NCBI RefSeq assembly: GCF_000426245.1
Contig: NZ_AUEZ01000064.1
Span: 1 to 47,929 of the forward strand
Length of the DNA stretch: 47,929 nt
Source of the DNA: Bradyrhizobium sp. Ai1a-2
Lineage (GTDB): Bacteria > Pseudomonadota > Alphaproteobacteria > Rhizobiales > Xanthobacteraceae
Reading direction: 5' to 3'
The first letter of the stretch is position 1; the number at the start of each line of letters is the position of its first letter. A program made the position numbers and the translations under genes. The notes under the pieces are model-generated. The model had not been told where the DNA came from, did no database searches, and saw only the letters and a program-made list of their open reading frames with translations. Below, one piece after another: positions 25,082 through 33,584 of the stretch.

Positions 25082-25107
25082 ATTATCATGCGCCCATTCT
25101 GGGCGCA
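25082..25107 (-). promoter_or_regulatory. Promoter/operator of higBA
   Basis: A palindrome TGCGCCC-ATTCT-GGGCGCA (25089-25107) lies 17 bp upstream of the higB ATG. On the minus strand a GATAAT -10-like hexamer (25082-25087) follows it, and TTTGCG at its far edge could act as the -35. This is the expected position for HigA autorepression. Confidence 0.45.
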
Positions 25108-25140
25108 AATCGGCTGTTCGTGCACAGCGCGCTCATAACG

Positions 25141-25893
25141 CTACCCCCCGTAGCTCTGCACCAGGCTGCCGGCGACCAGCGACCAGCCGTCGACCAGCAC
25201 GAAGAAGATCAGCTTGAACGGCAGGGACACCACGACCGGTGGCAGCATCATCATGCCCATCGACATCAGGACGGAAGCGACCACGAGATCGATGATGAGG
25301 AAGGGCAGGAACAGCAAAAAGCCGATCTCGAAGGCGCGCTTCAGTTCGGAGATCATGAAGGCGGGGACCAGGATGCGCAGCGACATCTCCTCCGGCGTCG
25401 CCGGCGGCGACTCGCCGGAGAGATCCATGAACAGCTTGAGGTCCTTCTCGCGCACGTTCTTCTGCATGAAGCCGCGCAAGGGGACGGCGGCGCGCTGCAG
25501 CGCGTCCTCGACGCTGATCTGGTTGGCGACCAGCGGGCGGATGCCGTCGTCGTAGGATTTCTGCAGCACCGGGCCCATCACGAAGGCGGTGAGGAACATC
25601 GCCAGCGCGATGATGACGGAGTTCGGCGGCGCAGTCGCGGTGCCGAGCGCGGTGCGCAGCAGCGACAGCACCACCACGATGCGCGTGAACGACGTCATCA
25701 TGATCAGGATCGACGGCGCGATCGAGAGCACGGTGAGCAGCGCGATCAGCTGGATCGCGCGCTCGGTGACGCCGCCATTGCCCTGGCCGAGATTGATGCT
25801 GATGTCCTGCGCAAACGCGGGCGCCGCCAGAAGGCTGGCGGTGATCAGGACGGCGGTGAATAAAACTCTACGCGGGTACTTCGGCTGCCTCAC
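25141..25893 (-). CDS. fliP: Flagellar export gate protein FliP
   Basis: FliP forms the core pore of the flagellar type III export gate with FliQ and FliR. The 250-aa product has a cleavable signal (to about PAFAQ), a first membrane pair with LSIAPSILIMMTSFTRIVVV, a periplasmic domain with REKDLKLFMDLS, and the C-terminal MGMMMLPPVVVSLPFKLIFF region. It starts at GTG overlapping the fliO stop (GTGA), so expression is coupled to fliO. Confidence 0.97.
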   Translation of the reverse strand: MRQPKYPRRVLFTAVLITASLLAAPAFAQDISINLGQGNGGVTERAIQLIALLTVLSIAPSILIMMTSFTRIVVVLSLLRTALGTATAPPNSVIIALAMFLTAFVMGPVLQKSYDDGIRPLVANQISVEDALQRAAVPLRGFMQKNVREKDLKLFMDLSGESPPATPEEMSLRILVPAFMISELKRAFEIGFLLFLPFLIIDLVVASVLMSMGMMMLPPVVVSLPFKLIFFVLVDGWSLVAGSLVQSYGG

Positions 25894-26849
25894 GAAGGGT
25901 TCTTCGGGCGACCGAGCAGAGAGGCCATCTCGTCTTCGAGATTCTCAAAGCCGCTTTTCTGCGGCGCCGGCCCGGGCGGGGGGGCTGGGCGCGGCGTGGG
26001 CGCTGGCTCCGGAGCGACCGGCGGCGCCGCGGCTTCGCTCGCCGGACGGCGGAGCGCAGCCTCGAGCCGCTGCGCCATCTCGGCGAGATTGGCGTCGGCG
26101 CTGGACGTATCCGGCGGTGGCGACGGCGGAGAGGGAGGAGGTGGGGGCGGAGGCGCAGGCGGAGGTGCCGCGGCGCGCTCGGGCGTGCGCAGGGGCGCGA
26201 CCTTCGGCTCGGCCGCGCGCGGCGGGCGCGGGATCAGGGGCTCGGAGCGCTCCGGGCGGGGCACGCGCGGCGGGATCGGCTCGGGCCGCGGTTCGGTGCG
26301 CTCGAGGCGGTTGCCGAGCGGCTCCGGCGTGAAGCCGGCGAGCGGATCGCGTCGCTCCGGCAGCGGAGCGCCGGCCGGGCGGCGGAGTTCTTCGGCGAAA
26401 GACGGGCGCGCGGGGCGCGGCTCAGGCATCGCCGGCTCCGGAGTCTCGAAGATCTCGGTGCGGGCGCTCTCGGCCTCGGCCCAGGCAGTATCCGGAAGTG
26501 GGGCAACCCGAGGTGGCGGTTCGGCACTGGCGACAGGACGCGTTGGGGCCTGATCGCGGGCCGCGATCGCGCGCACGATGTTGGGTTCGATGACGATGTC
26601 GGTGGGGCCGCCGATCATCAAGAGATGCTCGACATTGTCGCGCCGGACCAGCACGAGACGCCGTCGCCCATCCACCGCGGCCGCATCGATCACCGCCAGC
26701 CGCGGCATCCGCCCGCGGTTGGTGTTGGCGCCGAGGCGGTTACCGGCAAAGCGTCGCACCAGCCACGCTGCCAGACCGATCAGCGCCAATACGGCGATGA
26801 ACGCAAAGAGGAACCACAGGATCTGCATATTGTTACTGTCCCCGGCCAT
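25890..26849 (-). CDS. fliO: Flagellar biosynthesis protein FliO with long Pro-rich tail
   Basis: FliO stabilises FliP during export-gate assembly. The 319-aa product has one N-terminal membrane helix (about residues 9-31), then a conserved cytoplasmic domain with GRMPRLAVIDAAAVDGRRRL and VLVRRDNVEHLLMIGGPTDI. About 200 residues rich in Pro, Arg and Ala follow, including poly-Pro runs near residue 235, ending FENLEDEMASLLGRPKNPS. E. coli FliO is only about 120 aa, so the tail is the notable feature. A second ATG at MQILWF is a possible start. It is divergent from flgB. Confidence 0.9.
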   Translation of the reverse strand: MAGDSNNMQILWFLFAFIAVLALIGLAAWLVRRFAGNRLGANTNRGRMPRLAVIDAAAVDGRRRLVLVRRDNVEHLLMIGGPTDIVIEPNIVRAIAARDQAPTRPVASAEPPPRVAPLPDTAWAEAESARTEIFETPEPAMPEPRPARPSFAEELRRPAGAPLPERRDPLAGFTPEPLGNRLERTEPRPEPIPPRVPRPERSEPLIPRPPRAAEPKVAPLRTPERAAAPPPAPPPPPPPSPPSPPPDTSSADANLAEMAQRLEAALRRPASEAAAPPVAPEPAPTPRPAPPPGPAPQKSGFENLEDEMASLLGRPKNPS

Positions 26850-27112
26850 CTGGCCCTGCTTTCATGCTGGCTTAGACGGATGCGGGCTGAAGCGATCCGA
26901 TCAGCGAATCACGCCCGAGATCAGCCTTATTTCTTAATTCCCCAGGGCAGTCACGCCGCCCACCTTTACTAATAGACCAAGAATCGATTGTTCCAAAACG
27001 ACTTCTGAGCCCGCCCGCCCGCGCTGGTTAACGCAGGCATCGTGGCGAAAATGTGCACTTGGCGATGATTCGTGGGTTGTCGGCGGTCCTGCCCACCACC
27101 CGCCGGAACAAT

Positions 27113-27129
27113 TTAACCAGCCGTTAACC
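27113..27129 (+). promoter_or_regulatory. CtrA-type box in the fliO/flgB control region
   Basis: TTAACC-AGCCG-TTAACC at 27113-27129 fits TTAA-N7-TTAACC exactly. It lies 62 bp upstream of the flgB ATG in a 341-bp divergent region that otherwise holds no ORF. Early flagellar operons of Caulobacter are activated by CtrA through such sites. Because TTAA is symmetric, it could also serve fliO-fliP. Confidence 0.65.
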
Positions 27130-27190
27130 ATACACCGGGCAAATTCTGCCTACCTCGGGGACGGCCCCAGAGGTTAACGGGGGCGCGGCG

Positions 27191-27601
27191 ATGGCCATCA
27201 ACGATCTACCGATCCTGTCGGCGCTGCGCACCAAGATGCAGTGGCACCAGGAGCGCCAGCGGGTGCTCGCCGAGAACGTCTCCAATTCGGATACACCGAA
27301 TTTCAAGCCGCGCGACCTGGTCGAGCCGACCTTCGACCGCAACGGCGCGCCGGTCGGCGGATCGATGGGCACGCTGCCGATGATGCGCACCAGCGCCGGT
27401 CATGTCGCGGCGTCCGGCGCGCCGGAGAATTTCGACCATGATCGCGGCAAGAGCGCCTTCATGACCAGGCCGGCCGGCAACGCCGTCAACCTGGAAGAGC
27501 AGATGATGAAGTCCTCCGCCAACCAGATGGATTATGCGGCAGTGACCTCGCTCTACAGCCGCAGCCTCGGATTGATCAAAACCGCCATCGGCAAGCGCTG
27601 A
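27191..27601 (+). CDS. flgB: Flagellar proximal rod protein FlgB
   Basis: FlgB is a proximal-rod subunit. The 136-aa product carries the rod-protein N-motif QRVLAENVSNSDTPNFKPRD. Its C-terminal heptad segment EEQMMKSSANQMDYAAVTSL is followed by YSRSLGLIKTAIGKR. Length and layout are standard. It opens the flgB-flgC-fliE-fliQ-fliR-flhB-cckA operon. Confidence 0.97.
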   Translation: MAINDLPILSALRTKMQWHQERQRVLAENVSNSDTPNFKPRDLVEPTFDRNGAPVGGSMGTLPMMRTSAGHVAASGAPENFDHDRGKSAFMTRPAGNAVNLEEQMMKSSANQMDYAAVTSLYSRSLGLIKTAIGKR

Positions 27602-27624
27602 CGGATTTCCAGGGAGAAGGGATC

Positions 27625-28050
27625 ATGGCCGACGATGGAAGCGATTTCGCCCGCTCGATGGCGATTGCCACCTCCGGCCTGCGCGCGCAGGCCGGGCGCA
27701 TGCGGGTGATCTCGGAAAACATCGCCAACGCCGACTCGACCGCGCAGACCGCCGGCGGCGATCCCTACCGCCGCAAGGTGCCGACCTTCTCTTCCGCGCT
27801 CGACCGCACGCTGGACGCCAAGGTGGTGGCGCTCGGCAGGGTGCGGCCCGACCAGTCGGCGTTCCGCGTCAAATACGAGCCGAGCAATCCGGCGGCGGAT
27901 GCGACGGGCAACGTGAAATATCCCAACGTCAATCCGCTGGTTGAAATGACCGACATGCGCGACGCCCAGCGCTCCTATGAGGCGAACCTCAACATCATCA
28001 GCGCGACGCGGCGGATGATCCAGCGCACGCTCGATATCCTCAAGTCCTAA
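27625..28050 (+). CDS. flgC: Flagellar proximal rod protein FlgC
   Basis: The 141-aa rod subunit has SMAIATSGLRAQAGRMRVIS and ENIANADSTAQTAGGDPYRR at the N-terminus and YPNVNPLVEMTDMRDAQRSY near the C-terminus, all family hallmarks. It begins 23 bp after flgB, with an AGGGAGAAGG Shine-Dalgarno sequence. Confidence 0.97.
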   Translation: MADDGSDFARSMAIATSGLRAQAGRMRVISENIANADSTAQTAGGDPYRRKVPTFSSALDRTLDAKVVALGRVRPDQSAFRVKYEPSNPAADATGNVKYPNVNPLVEMTDMRDAQRSYEANLNIISATRRMIQRTLDILKS

Positions 28051-28070
28051 AGAACAGCAAGCGATCCAAC

Positions 28071-28379
28071 ATGGCCACACCGACAGTTGCCGCCAACGCC
28101 TATGCCAGCCTCGCCCGCATGATGGAGCGGGGCGGCGCCGAGAAGGGCGGCGAGGCCGCGGGTCCCTCGTTCGGCGCGCTGGTGAAGGAAGCCATCGGCA
28201 GCGTCATGGACGCAGGCCGCAAGTCCGACGCACAGACCGTGGCGATGACCTCGGGCCGGGCCAACGTGATGGACGTGGTGACGGCGGTCGCGGAGACCGA
28301 CGTCGCGGTCTCCACCCTGGTGTCGGTGCGGGACCGGGTGATCCAGTCGTATGAAGACATCATGAAGATGCCGATCTGA
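28071..28379 (+). CDS. fliE: Flagellar hook-basal body protein FliE
   Basis: FliE is the adaptor between the MS ring and rod. The 102-aa product has a variable N-terminus, FGALVKEAIGSVMDAGRKSD, and the C-terminal NVMDVVTAVAETDVAVSTLV followed by SVRDRVIQSYEDIMKMPI that resembles other rod proteins. The length is typical. It ends 130 bp before fliQ, a gap filled by a palindromic repeat. Confidence 0.95.
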   Translation: MATPTVAANAYASLARMMERGGAEKGGEAAGPSFGALVKEAIGSVMDAGRKSDAQTVAMTSGRANVMDVVTAVAETDVAVSTLVSVRDRVIQSYEDIMKMPI

Positions 28380-28397
28380 TGGGGGCGAATGGGGAGT

Positions 28398-28437
28398 GGC
28401 GAATAGCGAATAGCAGAAAAACCATTCGCTATTCGCC
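28398..28437 (+). repeat. Hairpin repeat inside the flagellar operon
   Basis: GGCGAATAGCGAAT (28398-28411) and ATTCGCTATTCGCC (28424-28437) form a perfect 14-bp stem with a 12-nt loop. A further CATTCGCTATTCGC unit follows to 28450. It lies between fliE and fliQ, without a U-run, and may tune transcript stability or read-through rather than terminate. Confidence 0.75.
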
Positions 28438-28509
28438 ATTCGCTATTCGCGGGCCTCGGACTCGGTCTGATCCCCGGAATAACGCACGCAATCGAAAGCG
28501 AGAACGACA

Positions 28510-28773
28510 ATGACCGGTGCTGAAACCCTCGACGTGGCACGCGATGCGATCTGGACCATCGTGGTGGTGTCGTCGCCCCTGATGGTCGTCGGCCTCGTGG
28601 TCGGCGTGATCGTGTCGCTGTTCCAGGCGCTGACGCAGATCCAGGAACAGACGCTGATCTACGTGCCGAAGATACTCGCGATCTTCATAACGCTATTGCT
28701 CGCCCTGCCGTTCATGGCCGATTCGATGCACGCCCACATGATGCGGATATCGTCGCGAATCATCGGCGGTTGA
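28510..28773 (+). CDS. fliQ: Flagellar export gate protein FliQ
   Basis: The 87-aa protein has two membrane helices (about residues 17-40 and 52-75), typical of FliQ, with SLFQALTQIQEQTLIYVPKI between them. FliQ joins FliP and FliR in the export channel. Length matches the family (86-89 aa). Confidence 0.97.
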   Translation: MTGAETLDVARDAIWTIVVVSSPLMVVGLVVGVIVSLFQALTQIQEQTLIYVPKILAIFITLLLALPFMADSMHAHMMRISSRIIGG

Positions 28774-28787
28774 TGCACTGTGGTTAA

Positions 28788-29558
28788 ATGCGCATCGACA
28801 TATCCCTGCTGCCGGCACTCGCCGCGACTTTCGTGCTGGTGTTTGCCCGCATGGGGGCGATGGTGATGCTGCTGCCGGGATTCGGCGAGAGCAATATCCC
28901 GGCGCGGGTCAAGCTTGGGATCGCACTGCTGCTGACTTTGATCATCCTGCCGCTGCACCGCGCCGACTACCATGTCGACATCAGCTCGGTGACCTCGCTG
29001 ATGGTGCTGATGGCGCACGAGATCGTCATCGGCATCGTGCTCGGGGCGACCGCGCGCGTGACGCTGTCGGCGCTGTCGGTCGCAGGCTCCGTGATCGCCC
29101 AGCAGCTCGGCCTCGGCTTCGTCACGGCGATCGATCCGACGCAGGGACAGCAGGGTCAGCTGATCGGCAACTTCCTCACCATCCTCGGCATGACGCTGTT
29201 GTTCGCGACCGACACCCACCATCTGGTGCTCGCGGCGCTGAACGAGAGCTACAGGATCTTCTCGCCGGGCGCCTTGATGCCGACCGGCGACGTGGCGGCG
29301 CTGGCGACGCGCGCCTTCGCTGAAGCCTTCAAGATCGGCCTGCAACTGTCGGCGCCGTTTCTGGTTTTCGGTCTCGTCTTCAATATCGGGCTTGGCGTGC
29401 TGGCGCGGCTGATGCCGCAGATGCAGGTCTATTTCGTCGGCGTACCGCTCTCGATCCTCGCCGGGTTCCTGATCCTCGCCGTGGTGATCTCGGCGATGAT
29501 GGGAACCTATCTCGATTACTTCATCGGCGTCATGCACCAGCTGACGCCGCTGAAATAG
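28788..29558 (+). CDS. fliR: Flagellar export gate protein FliR
   Basis: The 256-aa polytopic protein has about six membrane helices and landmarks such as VFARMGAMVMLLPGFGESNI and QQLGLGFVTAIDPTQGQQGQ. A final LMPQMQVYFVGVPLSILAGF segment is also typical. It completes the FliPQR gate and contacts FlhB. The start is 14 bp after fliQ. Confidence 0.97.
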   Translation: MRIDISLLPALAATFVLVFARMGAMVMLLPGFGESNIPARVKLGIALLLTLIILPLHRADYHVDISSVTSLMVLMAHEIVIGIVLGATARVTLSALSVAGSVIAQQLGLGFVTAIDPTQGQQGQLIGNFLTILGMTLLFATDTHHLVLAALNESYRIFSPGALMPTGDVAALATRAFAEAFKIGLQLSAPFLVFGLVFNIGLGVLARLMPQMQVYFVGVPLSILAGFLILAVVISAMMGTYLDYFIGVMHQLTPLK

Positions 29559-29567
29559 GGAGCCGCG

Positions 29568-30644
29568 ATGGCCGAGGATAGCGACGACAAAACAGAAGAC
29601 CCTACGCAAAAACGTCTCGATGACGCACATGCGAAGGGCGATGTCGCCAAGAGCCAGGAGGTCAACACCTGGTTCGTGATCGCCGGCGGCACGCTGGTGC
29701 TGTCGACCTTCTCGACCTCGACGGCAGCAGGCATCCTGACGCCGCTGCGCAACCTGATCGCCAATTCCTGGATGATCAGGACCGACGGCCCGGGCCTGTT
29801 GTCGCTGATGCAGACGCTCGGCATCGCCATCATCGCGGCAATCGGCGTGCCGCTGCTGATGCTGATGCTGGCGGCGATTGCCGGCAACATGATCCAGCAC
29901 CGCCTGGTGTGGTCGGCGGAGTCGCTGACGCCGAAATTCAGCAAGATCTCGCCCGGCGCCGGCTTCAAGCGTATTTTCGGCAAGCAGGCGGCGGCGAATT
30001 TCCTCAAGGGCATCTTCAAGCTTGTCGCGCTCGGCGCGGTCATGATGGCGGTGCTGTGGCCGGAGCGGGAGCGGCTGGAATCGCTGCTCCGGATCGACGT
30101 CGCCTCGATCCTGCCCGCCACTACCAGCCTGACCGTGCACCTGATGGGCGCGGTGGTGGCGATGCTCGCCGTGGTCGCGATCGCCGACTATTTCTTCCAG
30201 TACCGGCAGTGGTACGAGCGGCAGAAGATGTCGCTGCAGGAGATGAAGGAGGAGTTCAAGCAGTCTGAGGGCGATCCGCACATCAAGGGGCGCATCCGCC
30301 AGTTGCGGCAGCAGCGCATGAAAAAGCGCATGATGGCCGCGGTTCCCAAGGCGAGCGTGATCATCACCAACCCGACCCACTATTCGGTGGCGCTCGCCTA
30401 CGACCGCAGCATGCAGGCCCCGGTCTGCGTCGCCAAGGGCGTCGACGTCATCGCCTTCAAGATCAGGGAGATCGCCAAGGATCACGACATCCCGATCGTC
30501 GAGAACGTGCCGTTGGCCCGCGCCCTCTATGCAACCGTCGATATCGACGAGGAAATTCCGGTCGAGCACTATCACGCGGTCGCCGAAATCATCGGCTACG
30601 TCATGGGTCTGAAGCGGCGCGGGCTGTCGGGACAGCGGACCTGA
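29568..30644 (+). CDS. flhB: Flagellar export switch protein FlhB
   Basis: FlhB governs the switch from rod/hook to filament export. The 358-aa product has a cytoplasmic N-terminus (EDPTQKRLDDAHAKGDVAKS), four membrane segments to about residue 210, and a cytoplasmic domain with the autocleavage motif Asn268-Pro269-Thr270-His271. The remainder (AKGVDVIAFKIREIAKDHDI) is typical. It begins 9 bp after fliR. Confidence 0.98.
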   Translation: MAEDSDDKTEDPTQKRLDDAHAKGDVAKSQEVNTWFVIAGGTLVLSTFSTSTAAGILTPLRNLIANSWMIRTDGPGLLSLMQTLGIAIIAAIGVPLLMLMLAAIAGNMIQHRLVWSAESLTPKFSKISPGAGFKRIFGKQAAANFLKGIFKLVALGAVMMAVLWPERERLESLLRIDVASILPATTSLTVHLMGAVVAMLAVVAIADYFFQYRQWYERQKMSLQEMKEEFKQSEGDPHIKGRIRQLRQQRMKKRMMAAVPKASVIITNPTHYSVALAYDRSMQAPVCVAKGVDVIAFKIREIAKDHDIPIVENVPLARALYATVDIDEEIPVEHYHAVAEIIGYVMGLKRRGLSGQRT

Positions 30645-30697
30645 GAAATGGAACGAAACCGGCCTGAGTTGGGCTTAACCTGGGAAATGGCAGCCTG

Positions 30698-33346
30698 ATG
30701 GACTTGCGCTCCAAGCTCCGATTGAGGCACTCAGGAGGGCGGGCGAATCTGCGCGCCTTCACCGCCGACGGGCAGTTTCCTTCAATGACCGCCGAGACCG
30801 ATCACAACCAAGCTGCCGAGCCGTTCGTGGCCCACGAACCGGCGCGGCGGAGCGGCAGCATCGTCCTGGTGCTGCTGGTGGCGGCCGGCCTTGTCGCGGT
30901 GGCGATCGCACTGATGACGATCGGCCGGGCCCAGGCGCAGCCCTATATCCTCGGAGTGCTGGCGCTCCTGGCCATGGTCGGGCTGTTCAGCCTGTTCGCC
31001 TTTGCCGCCGGGATCGTCCGTTTCTCCGACCGTTCCACCGATGATCCCGTGATGGGCCGAATCGCCAACCACGCCTATGACGGGCTGGCGGTCACGGATT
31101 CCCACGGTCACGTGGTCTATTCCAACGCCGCCTATCTGGCGCTGACGGGGGCCTCCATCCCGCAGGAGGCTCGGCCGGTCGAGCGCGTCTTCATCGGCAA
31201 TCCTGACGTTTCCGAGGCCGTGTTCCGCCTGCTCAAGGCCGCGCGCGAAGGCAAGCGGCAGCAGGAGGAGGTCCGCATTGCCGGCCATGACGGCCTGCAT
31301 GGGCGATGGCTCCGGATGCGGGTGCGGCCGCTCGGCCAGAGCAAGCGCGAACAGAAATATGCGGTGTGGTCGATCGCCGACATCACCCGCGACCGCGAGC
31401 GCCAGGAAGACGTCTTCAAGGAATTGCAGCACGCGATCGAATATCTCGATCACGCGCCCTGCGGCTTCTTCTCGGTCACGCCGTCAGGCGAGGTCGCCTA
31501 TGTCAACGCGACGCTCGCGAACTGGCTCGACTACGACCTCGCCGAGATCGGCTCAGGCGGCCTGAAGCTCACCGACGTCGTCTCCGGCGACGGCGCTGCG
31601 CTGCTCACCTCGATCGTGCCAGCGCCGGGCGAAGTGAAGACGGAGGTCTTCGACATCGATTTGCGCCGGCGCGGCGGCAAGCCCGTGCCGGTGCGGCTCT
31701 ATCACAAGCTCGCCTTCGGCGCCGACGGCACGCCCGGGGCCTCGCGCACCCTTGTCATCAGTCGCGCCCGTGACGAGCATCACGATCCCGAGCGCGCCGC
31801 CGAAGTGCGCTTCATGCGCTTCTTCGACCACACGCCGATGGCGATCGCGACTGTCGACCGCAGCGGCGATGTCGTGCGCGCCAATGCGCGCTATGCCAAG
31901 CTGGCGCAGGGCCTCAATGCGGAGGGGACTGCCGCCAAGTCGATCTTCCGCGCGGTCAATCCGCGCGACCGCGGCCTGGTGATCGCGGCGATCAACCAGG
32001 CCGCCGAGGGCAGGGGCGACATTGCGCCGGTTGAGGTCATGCTCGACGGCACCAAGGAACGATGGGGCCAGTTCTTCGTCACCGCGGTGGAGGAGGACGA
32101 GCGCGATGCCGAGGCCGCGATCGTCTACATGCTGGAGACCACCGAGCGGCGCACTCTGGAAAACCAGATCAACCAGTCGCAGAAGATGGATATGGTCGGC
32201 CAATTGGCCGGCGGCATCGCGCATGATTTCAACAACGTGCTGTCGGCCATCATGATGGCGAACGATTTCCTGTTGAACGCGCACAAGCCGACCGATCCGT
32301 CGTTCCAGGACATCATGCAGATCAAGCAGAACGCGACCCGCGCGGCGACGCTGGTGCGGCAACTGCTCGCCTTCTCGCGCCGCCAGACGCTGCGGCCGCA
32401 GGTGCTGGATCTCGGCGACGCATTGAGCGACCTGACCATGCTGCTGCGCCGGCTGATCGGCGAGAAGGTGAAGCTCGACCTCGTGCACGGGCGCGACCTC
32501 TGGCCGGTGAAGGTCGACGTCTCCCAGTTCGAGCAGGTGATCGTCAACCTCGCCGTCAACGCCCGCGATGCGATGCCCGACGGCGGCAAGCTGACCATCA
32601 AGACCCAGAATGTCGCTGCGGAGGAGGCGGGTCACCTTGCCTACAAGGGCCTGCCGGCGGCGGACTATGTGCGGATCGACATCACCGATACCGGCACCGG
32701 CATTCCGCTTGAGATCATCGACAAGATCTTCGAGCCGTTCTTCTCGACCAAGGAGGTCGGCAAGGGCACGGGGCTCGGCCTGTCGACGGTCTACGGCATC
32801 GTCAAGCAGACCGGCGGCTTCGTGTATGTCGATTCGACGCCGGGCGAAGGCACCACCTTCCGCATCTTCCTGCCGCGCCATCGGCCCGAGCAGGAGGTCG
32901 CGCCGGAGCCGCAGCCGACCAACGGCGCGGCCAAGGTGGCGCCCGTCGAACTACCGAAACCCGACCTGACCGGGCAGGGCACGATCCTTTTGGTCGAAGA
33001 CGAAGATGGCCTGCGTTCGCTGAACGCCCGCGGCCTGCGCTCACGCGGTTACAGCGTGATCGAAGCGTCCAACGGCGTCGAGGCGATGGAAGCCTTCGAC
33101 GAGAACAACGGCGCGGTCGACCTCGTCGTCTCCGACGTGGTCATGCCCGAGATGGACGGTCCGACGCTGTTGAAGGAAATGCGCAGCCGCAACCCGGACC
33201 TGAAGATCATCTTCGTTTCGGGCTACGCCGAGGACGCGTTCGAGAAGAGCCTGCCGGAGAACCAGCAGTTCGCCTTCCTGCCAAAACCGTTCACGCTGAC
33301 GCAGCTCGTCGCCGCCGTGAAGGAGACGATGGCGCTGCAACGATAA
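30698..33346 (+). CDS. cckA: Cell-cycle hybrid histidine kinase CckA
   Basis: CckA phosphorylates CtrA through ChpT and so controls cell cycle and motility in alphaproteobacteria. The 882-aa product has two membrane helices (about residues 52-73 and 82-105) and PAS-type sensory regions (about 125-230, 240-350, 365-490). The dimerisation domain has H-box GQLAGGIAHDFNNVLSAI (phospho-acceptor His509). An ATPase domain with DTGTGIP and GKGTGLGLSTVYGIVKQTGG follows, then a receiver domain (about 765-880) with phospho-acceptor Asp813 in VVSDVVMPEMDG. It lies 53 bp after flhB on the same strand, as in Caulobacter. An alternative ATG at 30785 would remove 29 variable residues. Confidence 0.95.
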   Translation: MDLRSKLRLRHSGGRANLRAFTADGQFPSMTAETDHNQAAEPFVAHEPARRSGSIVLVLLVAAGLVAVAIALMTIGRAQAQPYILGVLALLAMVGLFSLFAFAAGIVRFSDRSTDDPVMGRIANHAYDGLAVTDSHGHVVYSNAAYLALTGASIPQEARPVERVFIGNPDVSEAVFRLLKAAREGKRQQEEVRIAGHDGLHGRWLRMRVRPLGQSKREQKYAVWSIADITRDRERQEDVFKELQHAIEYLDHAPCGFFSVTPSGEVAYVNATLANWLDYDLAEIGSGGLKLTDVVSGDGAALLTSIVPAPGEVKTEVFDIDLRRRGGKPVPVRLYHKLAFGADGTPGASRTLVISRARDEHHDPERAAEVRFMRFFDHTPMAIATVDRSGDVVRANARYAKLAQGLNAEGTAAKSIFRAVNPRDRGLVIAAINQAAEGRGDIAPVEVMLDGTKERWGQFFVTAVEEDERDAEAAIVYMLETTERRTLENQINQSQKMDMVGQLAGGIAHDFNNVLSAIMMANDFLLNAHKPTDPSFQDIMQIKQNATRAATLVRQLLAFSRRQTLRPQVLDLGDALSDLTMLLRRLIGEKVKLDLVHGRDLWPVKVDVSQFEQVIVNLAVNARDAMPDGGKLTIKTQNVAAEEAGHLAYKGLPAADYVRIDITDTGTGIPLEIIDKIFEPFFSTKEVGKGTGLGLSTVYGIVKQTGGFVYVDSTPGEGTTFRIFLPRHRPEQEVAPEPQPTNGAAKVAPVELPKPDLTGQGTILLVEDEDGLRSLNARGLRSRGYSVIEASNGVEAMEAFDENNGAVDLVVSDVVMPEMDGPTLLKEMRSRNPDLKIIFVSGYAEDAFEKSLPENQQFAFLPKPFTLTQLVAAVKETMALQR

Positions 33347-33584
33347 CATCGTCGCGATCGCGCGCGACGAAGCGGCCTGCCTTCACCGACAGCATCCTGG
33401 AACGCCTCGCTTCAGTCGCAATGCGAGGGTTAAAAAACCGCGAAAACCCGGTGAAAAGACGGGTCTTTGTCACATCCCCGCGACTGAGGGCCGCAGTGGT
33501 TGTTCCCGTTTACGGCTTCCCTTTTGGGCAGCCGTGCCCATCTTAATGCCACTTTCCCCATGGCGGGGATTCAAGGAAACACAC

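Noticed and set aside
28659..30575. 638-codon open frame on the minus strand across fliR-flhB
   Set aside because: It is antisense to two unmistakable flagellar genes, has no family resemblance and a His/Arg/Asp-rich composition typical of a GC-rich shadow frame.
30670..30690. CtrA box directly upstream of cckA
   Set aside because: Only a single TTAACC half-site is present in the 53-bp gap.
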